This document shows positions 1-8,464 of a stretch of DNA of 64,000 nt, in pieces. The DNA lies in contig JAJFFN010000009.1 of assembly GCA_021776635.1 (NCBI GenBank), positions 62,001 to 126,000 on the forward strand, in the 5' to 3' direction. The DNA comes from Robiginitomaculum sp. (GTDB taxonomy: Bacteria > Pseudomonadota > Alphaproteobacteria > Caulobacterales > Maricaulaceae). A program made the position numbers and the translations under genes. How positions within the stretch are numbered: the first letter of the stretch is position 1; the number at the start of each line of letters is the position of its first letter. A model generated the notes under the pieces. The model did not search any database. It was not told the DNA's origin and saw only the letters and a program-made list of their open reading frames with translations.

Positions 1-65
1 ACTATATTGGCGGGATGGCTTACCGCGCAAAAACAATAGATAAGGGACACATCCCTTTACAATAA
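1..65 (+). CDS. Possible 3' end of an upstream gene
   Basis: One plus-strand frame, entered at base 3, is open from the window edge to a TAA at 63-65 and reads like the tail of a protein (ending GHIPLQ). It would end 22 bases before the SDR gene and could be the preceding member of the same operon. The stretch is too short to assign a family, and the other two frames also stop within it, so this is only a suggestion. Confidence 0.2.
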   Translation, partial: YIGGMAYRAKTIDKGHIPLQ

Positions 66-87
66 TAAAAACAAATAGGAGACGAAG

Positions 88-846
88 ATGGCAAGATTTG
101 ATTTAACGGGTAAGGTAGCCCTCGTAGCGGGTGCAAGCCGGGGCATAGGGGCAGCAATCGCGCACGCTATGGCAGAACAAGGGGCCCATGTGATTTGTAC
201 ATCGCGAAAGGTAGAAGATTGCCAAAAAGTAGCGGACGAAATAATTGCAAACGGCGGAAAAGCCAGTGCAATGACATTGCATTTGGGTGTTATGCAAAAT
301 CTTGATGATGCTGTCGCCAGTATTGCTGCTGCTCATGGACGGCTTGATATCCTAATTAATAATGGTGCTACCAACGTATTTTACGGGCCAGCTCATGAAT
401 GCCCAGAAAGTGCTTATGACAAGACCATGGAAGTCAATGTGAAGGGGCCGTATTTTCTGACGGCAAAGGCCATACCCCTGATGATAAAAGGCGGCGGCGG
501 TGCGATTGTCAATGTGGCAAGTATTGACGGGCTTAATCCAGGTTTATTACGTACTGTATACGGCATGACCAAGGCTGCAGTCATCAACATGACCAAGGGC
601 TATGCCAAAGAATATGGTCGTAAAAAAATTAGGGTCAATGCGCTCCTGCCTGGATTTACGGATACTAAGCTTGCCAGTGCTCTTAAGGATATGCCGGGTA
701 TTGATCAATATCTTGATGCAAATTTAGCGATACCGCGTATGGCGCAGCCAGAAGAAATGGTAGGTGCAGTTTTGCTTATGGTTAGTGATGAAGGTTCTTA
801 CATTACGGGCGAAAGCATTGTTGTAGACGGCGGCATGACGATTTAA
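88..846 (+). CDS. SDR family oxidoreductase
   Basis: A 252-residue short-chain dehydrogenase/reductase, expected to use NAD(P) to oxidise or reduce a hydroxyl or keto group. The N-terminal Rossmann motif GASRGIG lies at about residues 15-21, an NNG motif at about residue 91, and the catalytic set Ser145, Tyr158 and Lys162 is in place. The length is typical of classical SDRs. An AGGAGA ribosome binding site sits just upstream of the ATG. The stop codon touches the start of the phosphotransferase gene, so the two are co-transcribed. Beside three acyl-CoA dehydrogenases it probably acts on a beta- or gamma-hydroxyacyl (CoA) intermediate; the substrate cannot be read from the sequence. Confidence 0.9.
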   Translation: MARFDLTGKVALVAGASRGIGAAIAHAMAEQGAHVICTSRKVEDCQKVADEIIANGGKASAMTLHLGVMQNLDDAVASIAAAHGRLDILINNGATNVFYGPAHECPESAYDKTMEVNVKGPYFLTAKAIPLMIKGGGGAIVNVASIDGLNPGLLRTVYGMTKAAVINMTKGYAKEYGRKKIRVNALLPGFTDTKLASALKDMPGIDQYLDANLAIPRMAQPEEMVGAVLLMVSDEGSYITGESIVVDGGMTI

Positions 847-1923
847 ATGGAAGCCAACCCTACCATAGACGTAAGAAGCGGCGAGGAGTTGGATATTGCG
901 TCGGTTGATGCCGTGTTGAAAGAGGCTGTACCTTCGTTATCCGGTACACCTGTGGTCAAACAATATGCGAGCGGTGCATCTAATTTGACATATGCACTTG
1001 ATTATCCAGATAGGCGTTTGGTCATGCGCCGCCCTCCCTTTGGGACAAAGCCTAAATCCGGCCATGATATGTACCGGGAATACCGTGTTATGACGGCCTT
1101 GAAACCTGTATTTCCTGCCGTCCCTAAAACTCTGTATTACACTGATAATGCAGATGTTATCGGCGCTGAATTTTACGTAATGGAACGGGTTGAGGGGCAT
1201 CTTATACATGAAAAAATCCCGACTGATTGGGCAGAGGATTATGGATGGAACGAGAAGAAAACACGCGAGTTGTGTTACTCATTTTTCGATAAATTAATCG
1301 CGCTTCATCAAGTTGATTACAAGGCGATTGGACTCGAAGATTTTGGCCGCCCCGTAGGGTATGTGGAAAGACAGATTTTAGGGTGGAATAAACGTTACGA
1401 AAAAGCCCTCACGTCAGACGTCGATGCTTTTGAAGACGTTCGGGACTGGCTAGACACCAACCGCCCCAAAGTTGAAAAAGGTTCAGCAATTTTACACGGC
1501 GATTTCCGTATAGATAATTTGATTTTGGATACGGACGATCCTACCATAATCAACGCAATCCTTGATTGGGAAATTTCTGCACTTGGCGATCCTCTCATGG
1601 ACCTAGGTAATACGCTTGCCTACTGGATTGAAGCCGGTGATCCCAAGCCTATGCATGCGCTCTCACGTCAGCCAAGTGCAGCAAGCGGAATGTTGAACCG
1701 TAAGGAAATTTTGGCGTATTACGCGAAGAAGACGGGTGCAGATATTAGCAATTTTCATTTCTATTATGTCTACGGTATTTTCCGCCTTGCAGTCATCTTA
1801 CAGCAAATTTACTACCGCTATTATCATGGCCAAACTAAGGATGAACGGTTTAAAATGTATGCCCCGATGGTCAATATATTGGGTAGCGTGGCCCGCGACC
1901 GTATCCGCGATGGTGAAATTTAG
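847..1923 (+). CDS. Phosphotransferase family protein (APH fold, ACAD10/11 N-domain-like)
   Basis: A 358-residue protein of the aminoglycoside phosphotransferase/choline kinase fold. The catalytic loop HGDFRIDN (about residues 217-224) supplies Asp219 and Asn224, and the metal-binding Asp240 follows in LDWE. In this context it is unlikely to be a drug-resistance gene. Such kinases are regularly found beside acyl-CoA dehydrogenases in bacteria, and in animals the same domain is fused to an acyl-CoA dehydrogenase in ACAD10/ACAD11, where it phosphorylates hydroxyacyl-CoA so that phosphate can be eliminated. Its ATG follows the SDR stop with no gap, indicating translational coupling. The assignment to hydroxyacyl-CoA phosphorylation is inference. 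Confidence 0.88.
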   Translation: MEANPTIDVRSGEELDIASVDAVLKEAVPSLSGTPVVKQYASGASNLTYALDYPDRRLVMRRPPFGTKPKSGHDMYREYRVMTALKPVFPAVPKTLYYTDNADVIGAEFYVMERVEGHLIHEKIPTDWAEDYGWNEKKTRELCYSFFDKLIALHQVDYKAIGLEDFGRPVGYVERQILGWNKRYEKALTSDVDAFEDVRDWLDTNRPKVEKGSAILHGDFRIDNLILDTDDPTIINAILDWEISALGDPLMDLGNTLAYWIEAGDPKPMHALSRQPSAASGMLNRKEILAYYAKKTGADISNFHFYYVYGIFRLAVILQQIYYRYYHGQTKDERFKMYAPMVNILGSVARDRIRDGEI

Positions 1924-1931
1924 GAGATGTT

Positions 1932-3101
1932 ATGTCTGATTTAGATGGCTTCAGAAAAGAGATAAGAGTTTGGTTAGAAGAAAACTGCCCCGATGAGATG
2001 CGCAAGCCCATGAACAGTGAAACAGATGCCTGTTGGGGTGGGCGCAATTGGGAATTTCAAAGCGAAGACCAAAAACTTTGGTTAGAGCGTATGGTGGCCA
2101 AAGGTTGGACTGCGCCAAGCTGGCCCAAGGAATACGGCGGCGCGGGGTTAAGCAGAGCCGAGGCCAAAGTATTGGCTCAGGAAATGAAGAAAATTGGCGC
2201 ACGCGCACCACTTCATAGTTTCGGGATATGGATGCTTGGCCCAGCCTTGCTGAAATTTGGGTCCGAAGAGCAAAAACTGCGCTACCTACCGGAAATTTGC
2301 CGTGGAGAAATCCGCTGGTGCCAAGGCTATAGTGAGCCAAATGCAGGCTCTGATCTCGCATCGCTTGCCACGAAATGCGAAGACTTTCCTGATGCAGATG
2401 GTGATCATTTTCTTGTTAATGGCTCCAAAGTTTGGACCAGTTATGCCGATCAGGCAGACTGGATTTTTTGTCTTGTGCGCACTGATAATACCGGCAAAAA
2501 ACATCACGGTATTAGCTTTATCTTGTTCGACATGGAAAGTGAGGGTGTCAGCACCAAACCTATAAAACTCATCTCTGGCCGTTCACCGTTCTGTGAAACA
2601 TTTTTTGAAGATGTAAAAGTTCCCAAAGAAAATCTGGTCGGGGAACGCGATAAAGGTTGGTCTATTGCCAAATACCTCTTGACCCATGAACGCGAAATGA
2701 TCGGTGATAGTGGTAATTTAAAGCCCGTCGCACAAATGATAGCAGAAATGGGCATTGAGCCTAATGCCGCCTTACAGACAAAAATAACAGAACTTACTAT
2801 TGATGAGTGGGCGTTCGCCCAGACCATGAGCCGTATGTTGGCCGAAGCCAAGGCTGGGGCAAGTCTCGGAGCAAAATCGTCTTTTTTGAAATATTATGGT
2901 ACAGAGCTCAACAAGCGGCGCTATGAAGTGATGATGGATGCAGCGGGTTATGACGGTCTTGAATGGGAAAGTGAGCGCAGCAATGACGGGCAGTTGGCGC
3001 GGTTATGGTTACGCACCAAGGGCAACTCCATCGAGGGCGGCACATCGGAAGTACAGCTTAATATTATTGCCAAACATATCTTAGAATTACCAGGAGCTTA
3101 G
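1932..3101 (+). CDS. Acyl-CoA dehydrogenase (pair member with catalytic Glu)
   Basis: A 389-residue acyl-CoA dehydrogenase, expected to use FAD to introduce an alpha-beta double bond into an acyl-CoA. The first signature region is seen as WCQGYSEPNAGSDLAS near residue 135. The C-terminal GGTSE motif carries Glu373, the position of the usual catalytic base. The QxHGG flavin-contact motif seen in the next gene is not obvious here. It is spaced 2 bases from that gene, a layout known for heteromeric acyl-CoA dehydrogenases of steroid side-chain catabolism (FadE28/FadE29 type). An AGGAG lies ahead of the ATG. The substrate is unknown. Confidence 0.9.
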   Translation: MSDLDGFRKEIRVWLEENCPDEMRKPMNSETDACWGGRNWEFQSEDQKLWLERMVAKGWTAPSWPKEYGGAGLSRAEAKVLAQEMKKIGARAPLHSFGIWMLGPALLKFGSEEQKLRYLPEICRGEIRWCQGYSEPNAGSDLASLATKCEDFPDADGDHFLVNGSKVWTSYADQADWIFCLVRTDNTGKKHHGISFILFDMESEGVSTKPIKLISGRSPFCETFFEDVKVPKENLVGERDKGWSIAKYLLTHEREMIGDSGNLKPVAQMIAEMGIEPNAALQTKITELTIDEWAFAQTMSRMLAEAKAGASLGAKSSFLKYYGTELNKRRYEVMMDAAGYDGLEWESERSNDGQLARLWLRTKGNSIEGGTSEVQLNIIAKHILELPGA

Positions 3102-3103
3102 GC

Positions 3104-4210
3104 ATGGGATTGCTACTAACTGACGACGAGAAAATGTTGCAAGAAAGCGCCGCAGGGTTTTTCGCGGATAAAGCACCGGTATCGCAATTGCGGACACTAC
3201 GTGACGAAAGGGATGCTACTGGATATGCACAGGAACTCTGGGCAGATATGGCCGAAATGGGTTTTACGGGCGTATTGGTAAGCGAGGAAAATGGTGGTTT
3301 CGACATGGGTTTCATGGCGGCGGGGCTCATCGCCGAACAAATGGGGCGGAATTTGAGTGCATCTCCGTTCCTGTCGAGCTCCGTATTGGCCGTAACGGCT
3401 TTGAATGCAGTGGGCGATGAACAGGCCGCCAAAATGTTACCAGAAATCGTCAGCGGCAATATGACTGTGGCTTTAGCGGTCGACGAAGGCAGCAAACACA
3501 ATCCGGACGCCATAGAAATGTCGGCTAGCCCATCGGGGAATGGTTTCAAGCTTAATGGCAATAAAGCCATGGTAGTGGACGGTCACATGGCGGACCAGAT
3601 TGTCGTCGCTGCACAGGCCGCAGACGGATTGACGTTATTCGTTGTGCCAGCAGATGCGAAGGGATTGGACACGCAGCGCACTATCATGGTCGATAGCCGC
3701 AATGCGGCGCGTATGGTTTTCGAAAATGTCGAGGTTACAGGTGAACAAGTACTTGGCGAAGTTGGCAAGGGGGAAACCATATTAAGTGCAGCGTTTAATG
3801 CGGGTCGTGCGATTTTAGCCGCAGAAATGCTCGGTGCAACTTCACATGTGTTTGAAGACACGAATGAATATCTGAAAGAGCGCAAACAATTCGGTAAAAT
3901 CATTGGTGAATTTCAGGCGCTACAACACCGATTGGCACATTTATATTGTGAAATAGAATTGGCGCGGACGGCAGTTTTATCTGCTCTGACGGCCTTAGAT
4001 AACAACCCAAAAAGCGCTGGTTCTTTTGTGTCTATGGCAAAGGCAAAATTGGGCTCGGTAGCCAAATTGGCAGCCCTCGAAGCCGTGCAACTCCACGGCG
4101 GTATGGGCATGACAGATGAGTTGGATATCGGGCTATATTTAAAGCGCATACGTGTGGCGCAAGAATTATTTGGCGATGCTGATTTTCACATGGCTCAACT
4201 TACGAAATAA
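3104..4210 (+). CDS. Acyl-CoA dehydrogenase (pair member lacking the C-terminal Glu motif)
   Basis: A 368-residue acyl-CoA dehydrogenase family protein. It keeps the flavin-contacting motif QLHGGMG near residue 330, but the C-terminal stretch after it (KRIRVAQELFG) has no G-T-x-E motif, so the normal catalytic base appears absent. The preceding gene shows the opposite pattern. Families of alpha2-beta2 acyl-CoA dehydrogenases divide these functions between two subunits in this way, so the two genes probably form one enzyme (inference). It follows the preceding gene by 2 bases, and its ATG is preceded by AGGAG within the end of that gene. Confidence 0.88.
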   Translation: MGLLLTDDEKMLQESAAGFFADKAPVSQLRTLRDERDATGYAQELWADMAEMGFTGVLVSEENGGFDMGFMAAGLIAEQMGRNLSASPFLSSSVLAVTALNAVGDEQAAKMLPEIVSGNMTVALAVDEGSKHNPDAIEMSASPSGNGFKLNGNKAMVVDGHMADQIVVAAQAADGLTLFVVPADAKGLDTQRTIMVDSRNAARMVFENVEVTGEQVLGEVGKGETILSAAFNAGRAILAAEMLGATSHVFEDTNEYLKERKQFGKIIGEFQALQHRLAHLYCEIELARTAVLSALTALDNNPKSAGSFVSMAKAKLGSVAKLAALEAVQLHGGMGMTDELDIGLYLKRIRVAQELFGDADFHMAQLTK

Positions 4211-4228
4211 ACAAAAAGGAATTATCTA

Positions 4229-5458
4229 ATGGACTTAGGTGTAACAAATAAAGTCAGACCGCTTATCAACAAAGTGCGAAAAATGATGCAAGATGAGATT
4301 ATTGCAGCGGACGCGGAATATCATCACGAAGTCGGAAAAACGGGCGATCGATTCGAGTTTACTGACCGCCAAAATGAAATCCGTGAGGGTTTGAAAAAGA
4401 AAGCTCGGGATGCAGGCTTGTGGAATTTCTGGCTTACGGCCTCAGATGAAGGCTACGGTTTGACCACTGTTGAATATGCATATTTGGCCGAAGAAATGGG
4501 CTGGTGTACGTTGGGGCCAGAAGTGTTCAATTGCTCGGCGCCGGATACGGGCAATATGGAAGTGTTGGAGCGTTACGGTAATGCCGAACAGAAAGCCAAA
4601 TGGTTGCGCCCATTGCTGGACGGTGAAATCCGTTCGGCCTACTTGATGACTGAGCCAGGTGTTGCTTCAAGCGATGCCACCAATATGGTTTTTAGCGCCG
4701 TTAAAGACGGGGACGAATGGGTCCTAAATGGGGAGAAATATTGGGCCAGTGGTGCGGGGGATCCGCGTTGTAATGTCTATATATTGATGGCTAAAACTGG
4801 CGATGACAGTGCGCCGCGCCATGGTCGTCATTCCATGTTTGTTGTAGAGGCAGGCCTGCCAGGCGAAGAAATTCTGCGTCCCATGCACGTGTTTGGCCAT
4901 GATGATGCGCCCCACGGACACATGCATATTCGCTTTACTGATGTCCGCATTCCCGCAGATGCTCTCCTTATCGGTGAAGGTCGCGGATTTGAAGTCTCAC
5001 AAGGCCGCCTTGGCCCTGGGCGTATTCACCACTGCATGCGCGCTGTTGGCCAGGCGGAACGGGCGTTGGAGCTGTTGTGCAAACGCTCTTTGGAACGTGA
5101 AGCCTTTGGCCGTGTCCTTGCTAAATTAGGCGCCAATTATGATATTATCGCCGAAGCCAGGATTGAAATTGAGCAGACCAGATTGTTGTGCTTAAAAGCG
5201 GCATGGATGATGGACCAAGGTGATTTGAATGCGGCACAACCCTATATCTCCATGATAAAAGTCGCCGCACCGCGCACAGCTCTTAAGGTTTTAGACGAAG
5301 CCATCCAAATGCACGGCGGCACAGGTGTCTCACAAGACACACCGCTCGCCTATATGTGGACAAGTGTAAGAACCCTAAGACTAGCCGACGGCCCCGACGC
5401 CGTGCACAGAATGCAGGTAGCGCGGAAGGAACTGAAGCCTTATATGAATAAGAGGTAG
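4229..5458 (+). CDS. Acyl-CoA dehydrogenase, ACAD10/11-type
   Basis: A 409-residue acyl-CoA dehydrogenase, longer than the two upstream ones and of a different subgroup. It has an early STAYLMTEP-like motif (here RSAYLMTEPGVASSDATN, near residue 135), the flavin motif QMHGGTG near residue 355, and a C-terminal RTLRLADGPDAVH segment in place of the usual GTxEI motif. That ending is typical of the ACAD10/ACAD11 group, whose members work with an APH-type kinase domain; such a kinase is encoded three genes upstream. An AAAAAGGA site precedes the ATG. It is the last gene of the plus-strand operon and converges on the amidohydrolase gene. Confidence 0.9.
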   Translation: MDLGVTNKVRPLINKVRKMMQDEIIAADAEYHHEVGKTGDRFEFTDRQNEIREGLKKKARDAGLWNFWLTASDEGYGLTTVEYAYLAEEMGWCTLGPEVFNCSAPDTGNMEVLERYGNAEQKAKWLRPLLDGEIRSAYLMTEPGVASSDATNMVFSAVKDGDEWVLNGEKYWASGAGDPRCNVYILMAKTGDDSAPRHGRHSMFVVEAGLPGEEILRPMHVFGHDDAPHGHMHIRFTDVRIPADALLIGEGRGFEVSQGRLGPGRIHHCMRAVGQAERALELLCKRSLEREAFGRVLAKLGANYDIIAEARIEIEQTRLLCLKAAWMMDQGDLNAAQPYISMIKVAAPRTALKVLDEAIQMHGGTGVSQDTPLAYMWTSVRTLRLADGPDAVHRMQVARKELKPYMNKR

Positions 5459-5504
5459 CACATAGAGCTAGAGTATTTCTTGTGTATTTCGGGTTATTTT
5501 TTCC

Positions 5505-7220
5505 CTATTTCTTAAAAACAACTTCTCCGTCTACGATGGTCATTACCGTCTCCACCTTTAATATCTCCGCTTCCGGTATTGTCATGATGTCCTTATCAAA
5601 TACCGTGAAGTCTGCGCGCATACCTGCTTGTATTTTACCTGCAACGTCTTCCTCAAATGCGGCATAAGCCGCCCATTGGGTGAACATTTTTAGGGCCTCT
5701 GTACGCGTTACTTTTTCCTCGGGGAACCAGTTGTCGTCGCTATAACCGTCTAGGCTTTTGCGGGCGGCGGCGGCGTAGAACTCTATGCGCGGGTCGCCGC
5801 GCTCAACAGGGGCGTCGGAACCGCCTGCGATAATGGCACCGCTATCAATGAGACTGCGCCAGGCATAACCGCCCGCCAGCCTTTCTTTGCCAATGCGTTT
5901 ATTGGCGAAATAGAGATCGCCAATGGCGTGGGATGGTTGCATTGAGGCAATAACGCCGAGCTCTTGGAAGCGCTTAATATCAGCCATAGCGAGAATTTGC
6001 GAATGTTCATTGCGCCAGCGCGGCTTTGCAATTTTGCGTTCGTTCTCTGGCACTGCGTTGTAAGCTTCTTCGTACCAATCAAGCATTATCTGGTTAGCAC
6101 GGTCTCCAATGGCGTGGGTACTAATTTGAACGCCGTCGCGCAGAGATTGCTCAAATATAGGCATAATGGTTTCTTTTTTAACCTGAAATAAGCCCGTGTT
6201 CCCTGGGTCATCATCATAGGGCGCGAGTAAGGCGGCCCCGCGTGAACCGAGCGCACCATCAATGTAAAATTTAAGTCCGCGTGTGGTGATGCGCCCACTT
6301 TTGCTCATCTGCGGGCCGTTTTCAGCAATGTTTTTCAGTAAAGTGTCCGCGTCTTTCAAGTCCACGGAATTATAGACACGGATTTTCAATTTACCTTCGT
6401 CCGAAAGCCGTTCAATAAGAGCAATATCATTGGCATCAACCGACATAGATTGGATGCCCGTCCACCCATAAGCTGCATATACTTCGGAAGCTTTTATATA
6501 GGCGGACTCTTTGCGCGCGGGGCTCAGCTTAGGCTTGAGATCTTGTACAAGTCTCATGGCATTGTCGATCAACATGCCCGTAGGTGTACCGTCGTCAGCG
6601 TGTAAAATGTCACCGCCAAAGGGTGGTTTTGTGTCTTTTGTAATGCCCGCTGCTTTGAGTGCAGCAGAGTTCACGACCATTGCGTGCCCATCGGCACGCT
6701 GCAATAATACGGGATTGTCAGGTGACACTATATCCAGGTCATGGCGGGTTGGGAAGCGTTCTTCTGGCCAATGTGTTTCAATCCATCCGCGCCCGTAAAC
6801 GGTTTCGCCCTTAGGGGTGTTAGCGACTACGGTGGCTAATGAAGTAAGCATTAACTCGATAGATGCCGTTCCTTCAAGATTAAGCGTCATTTCACGCAAG
6901 CCAATACCTAGAAGGTGGGCATGACTGTCAACAAATCCAGGGTAAAGATAAGCGCCCTTGAGGTCTATGATCTGCGCATATTTATACCCGCTATCCTGGC
7001 AAAAGTCACGCAGTCCATCTGCAATAAAATCTTTTATTACCCCATGATCGACGGCGATGTCGCTTAAAGCCAATTTGCCATTATCATTGTAAATATTGGC
7101 ATTTTCGATGCACAAATCCCGCGTTATCGTTTCTAGTTTTGGCGTGTCTTTGGGTTCCTGTTTGCAAGCCACCAAAGTCAGGCAAATACCAAGTGCTAGA
7201 GCAGTAATCCCATGTCTCAT
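5505..7220 (-). CDS. Amidohydrolase, YtcJ-like, predicted lipoprotein
   Basis: A 571-residue metal-dependent hydrolase of the amidohydrolase superfamily (YtcJ/amidohydrolase 3 type). The N-terminus is a lipoprotein signal with a Cys about 19 residues in (LTLVAC), so it should be anchored in an envelope membrane facing the periplasm. Metal-binding motifs are DSHAHLLGIG near residue 98, THAIGDRAN in the middle and the late GGSDAPVE aspartate. Family members are poorly characterised; proposed activities include amide, imine and carbamate hydrolysis. No partner gene is adjacent apart from the signalling protein downstream on the same strand. The substrate cannot be predicted. Confidence 0.85.
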   Translation of the reverse strand: MRHGITALALGICLTLVACKQEPKDTPKLETITRDLCIENANIYNDNGKLALSDIAVDHGVIKDFIADGLRDFCQDSGYKYAQIIDLKGAYLYPGFVDSHAHLLGIGLREMTLNLEGTASIELMLTSLATVVANTPKGETVYGRGWIETHWPEERFPTRHDLDIVSPDNPVLLQRADGHAMVVNSAALKAAGITKDTKPPFGGDILHADDGTPTGMLIDNAMRLVQDLKPKLSPARKESAYIKASEVYAAYGWTGIQSMSVDANDIALIERLSDEGKLKIRVYNSVDLKDADTLLKNIAENGPQMSKSGRITTRGLKFYIDGALGSRGAALLAPYDDDPGNTGLFQVKKETIMPIFEQSLRDGVQISTHAIGDRANQIMLDWYEEAYNAVPENERKIAKPRWRNEHSQILAMADIKRFQELGVIASMQPSHAIGDLYFANKRIGKERLAGGYAWRSLIDSGAIIAGGSDAPVERGDPRIEFYAAAARKSLDGYSDDNWFPEEKVTRTEALKMFTQWAAYAAFEEDVAGKIQAGMRADFTVFDKDIMTIPEAEILKVETVMTIVDGEVVFKK

Positions 7221-7288
7221 TATCCAGACCCTTATTCTAAAGCTTGTATTATGATGAATTTAGGGCGAAGTGTCTACTTTTTTCGGCC

Positions 7289-8293
7289 TTATCTGGCTGT
7301 AGCAATTTTGTATGCGGGCGCAAATTTATCCAAAATGCTATAGATGTCACCAACACGAAATGGTTTGGCTAGTGCATCATCCATACCTATTTTTCGGCAT
7401 AAATGCATGTGTTGATAGTCGGGGTCTGCGGTCATAGCTATGATATGGACTCCTGACCAAATTTCCTTGCTTTCACGAATTTTGAGCGTTGTCTCAATGC
7501 CGTCTAATATAGGCATATGTATATCCATAAAAATTAAATCAATTGGGCAGGAATGCAAAATTTCCAATGCCTCATGACCATGTAGGGCGGTGTGCACTTT
7601 GGCGACATTGTCTTGTAAGAGTGCTTTTAAAGTCAAGTGGTTGAGGTTGTAATCATCAACCACCATTATGTTAAGATCATAAAAATAGGAACCTATATTG
7701 CCAATATTTGCAGAATTATTTGCGGTTTTTTCAGCAGATATATTTGCAAGAGGCAGTACAAGTGAAAAAGTGGATCCCTTGCCTAAATCGCTTTTGACAT
7801 ACAATTTTCCACCAAGTTCTGCAATTAAATTTTGGGTCATGGGTAAGCCTGTATCGACGACACCATAATTTGAATGATGAGGACTGCGTGGTTTACATTT
7901 CTTTGCAAATAAGTTTTTCATCTGCTGGGTAGAAAGACCCGGCCCGGTATCTTGTACACTAATAACGAGAAAAGTTTGTATGTTAAGTTTTGCGTCAGGC
8001 TTGCACAGCTGCGAAACTACAATATTAATCGTCCCATTATTTGTGGCGTTTACTGCATTTGCGGCAAGATTGTTAAGGCAATGCTGAATTTTTTGTGCAT
8101 TTATAGGCAGGATATTTGGTATGTCTTTATCAAATACAGTTTGGATTTTAGAATTATTTTTTCGGGCCTGTTCGTCCCAGATACTTTTCATCGCCAAGAC
8201 TGATTTTTGGATGTTAAAATAACTATCTACAGGCAAATTATTCTTTGCCGAAAAAATACTAGATTCACCGCTACTGCTTTTTATATAACCCAT
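7289..8293 (-). CDS. Hybrid sensor kinase-like protein: HATPase domain plus receiver, no H-box
   Basis: A 334-residue signalling protein. An HK-type ATPase domain comes first, with an N-box (NNLAANAVNAT, near residue 85), a G1 motif (DTGPGLS) and a G2 segment (GKGSTFSLVLPL). A receiver domain follows, with the phosphoacceptor Asp in FMDIHMP and the conserved Lys in LAKPF. The helix with the phosphoacceptor histidine (H-E-x-R-T-P) is missing: only the tail of a dimerisation domain precedes the ATPase. The ATG at 8293 is preferred; an in-frame TTG at 8338 would add 15 residues and still no H-box. The upstream DNA holds a terminator rather than the missing domain. It may be degenerate or may act through another kinase. 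Confidence 0.75.
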   Translation of the reverse strand: MGYIKSSSGESSIFSAKNNLPVDSYFNIQKSVLAMKSIWDEQARKNNSKIQTVFDKDIPNILPINAQKIQHCLNNLAANAVNATNNGTINIVVSQLCKPDAKLNIQTFLVISVQDTGPGLSTQQMKNLFAKKCKPRSPHHSNYGVVDTGLPMTQNLIAELGGKLYVKSDLGKGSTFSLVLPLANISAEKTANNSANIGNIGSYFYDLNIMVVDDYNLNHLTLKALLQDNVAKVHTALHGHEALEILHSCPIDLIFMDIHMPILDGIETTLKIRESKEIWSGVHIIAMTADPDYQHMHLCRKIGMDDALAKPFRVGDIYSILDKFAPAYKIATAR

Positions 8294-8431
8294 TGCCCAA
8301 CCCCAATTTAACGAAAGGATAATAGGTTTGAATGTCAAATATAGGTTTAATTTTGTTAGCTTACACTAAATAAAATAATATGGATAATTTTGCATAACCA
8401 AGGGTCAGAACTATATCTGTCACGATAATAC

Positions 8432-8459
8432 AAAAAAAGGGCCAGTTCAAACTAGCCCT
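8432..8459 (-). terminator. Rho-independent terminator of the M2 peptidase gene
   Basis: On the minus strand, just after the peptidase stop codon, GGGCTAGTT and AACTGGCCC form a 9-bp stem (one G-T pair) with a 2-base loop in the sequence, followed directly by seven T residues. This is a textbook intrinsic terminator and separates the peptidase transcript from the kinase-like gene downstream. Confidence 0.85.
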
Positions 8460-8464
8460 CGAAA

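Noticed and set aside
847..1923. Aminoglycoside resistance gene
   Set aside because: The kinase fold is shared, but the setting within an acyl-CoA dehydrogenase operon and the family resemblance favour a metabolic kinase.
3064..3570. 168-codon minus-strand frame within the acyl-CoA dehydrogenase gene
   Set aside because: Antisense to a clear enzyme gene; composition reflects the complementary strand.
8294..8464. A missing DHp/sensor domain of the kinase encoded by frameshift upstream
   Set aside because: The stretch holds only a short non-coding region and the peptidase terminator; no H-box motif was found in any frame.
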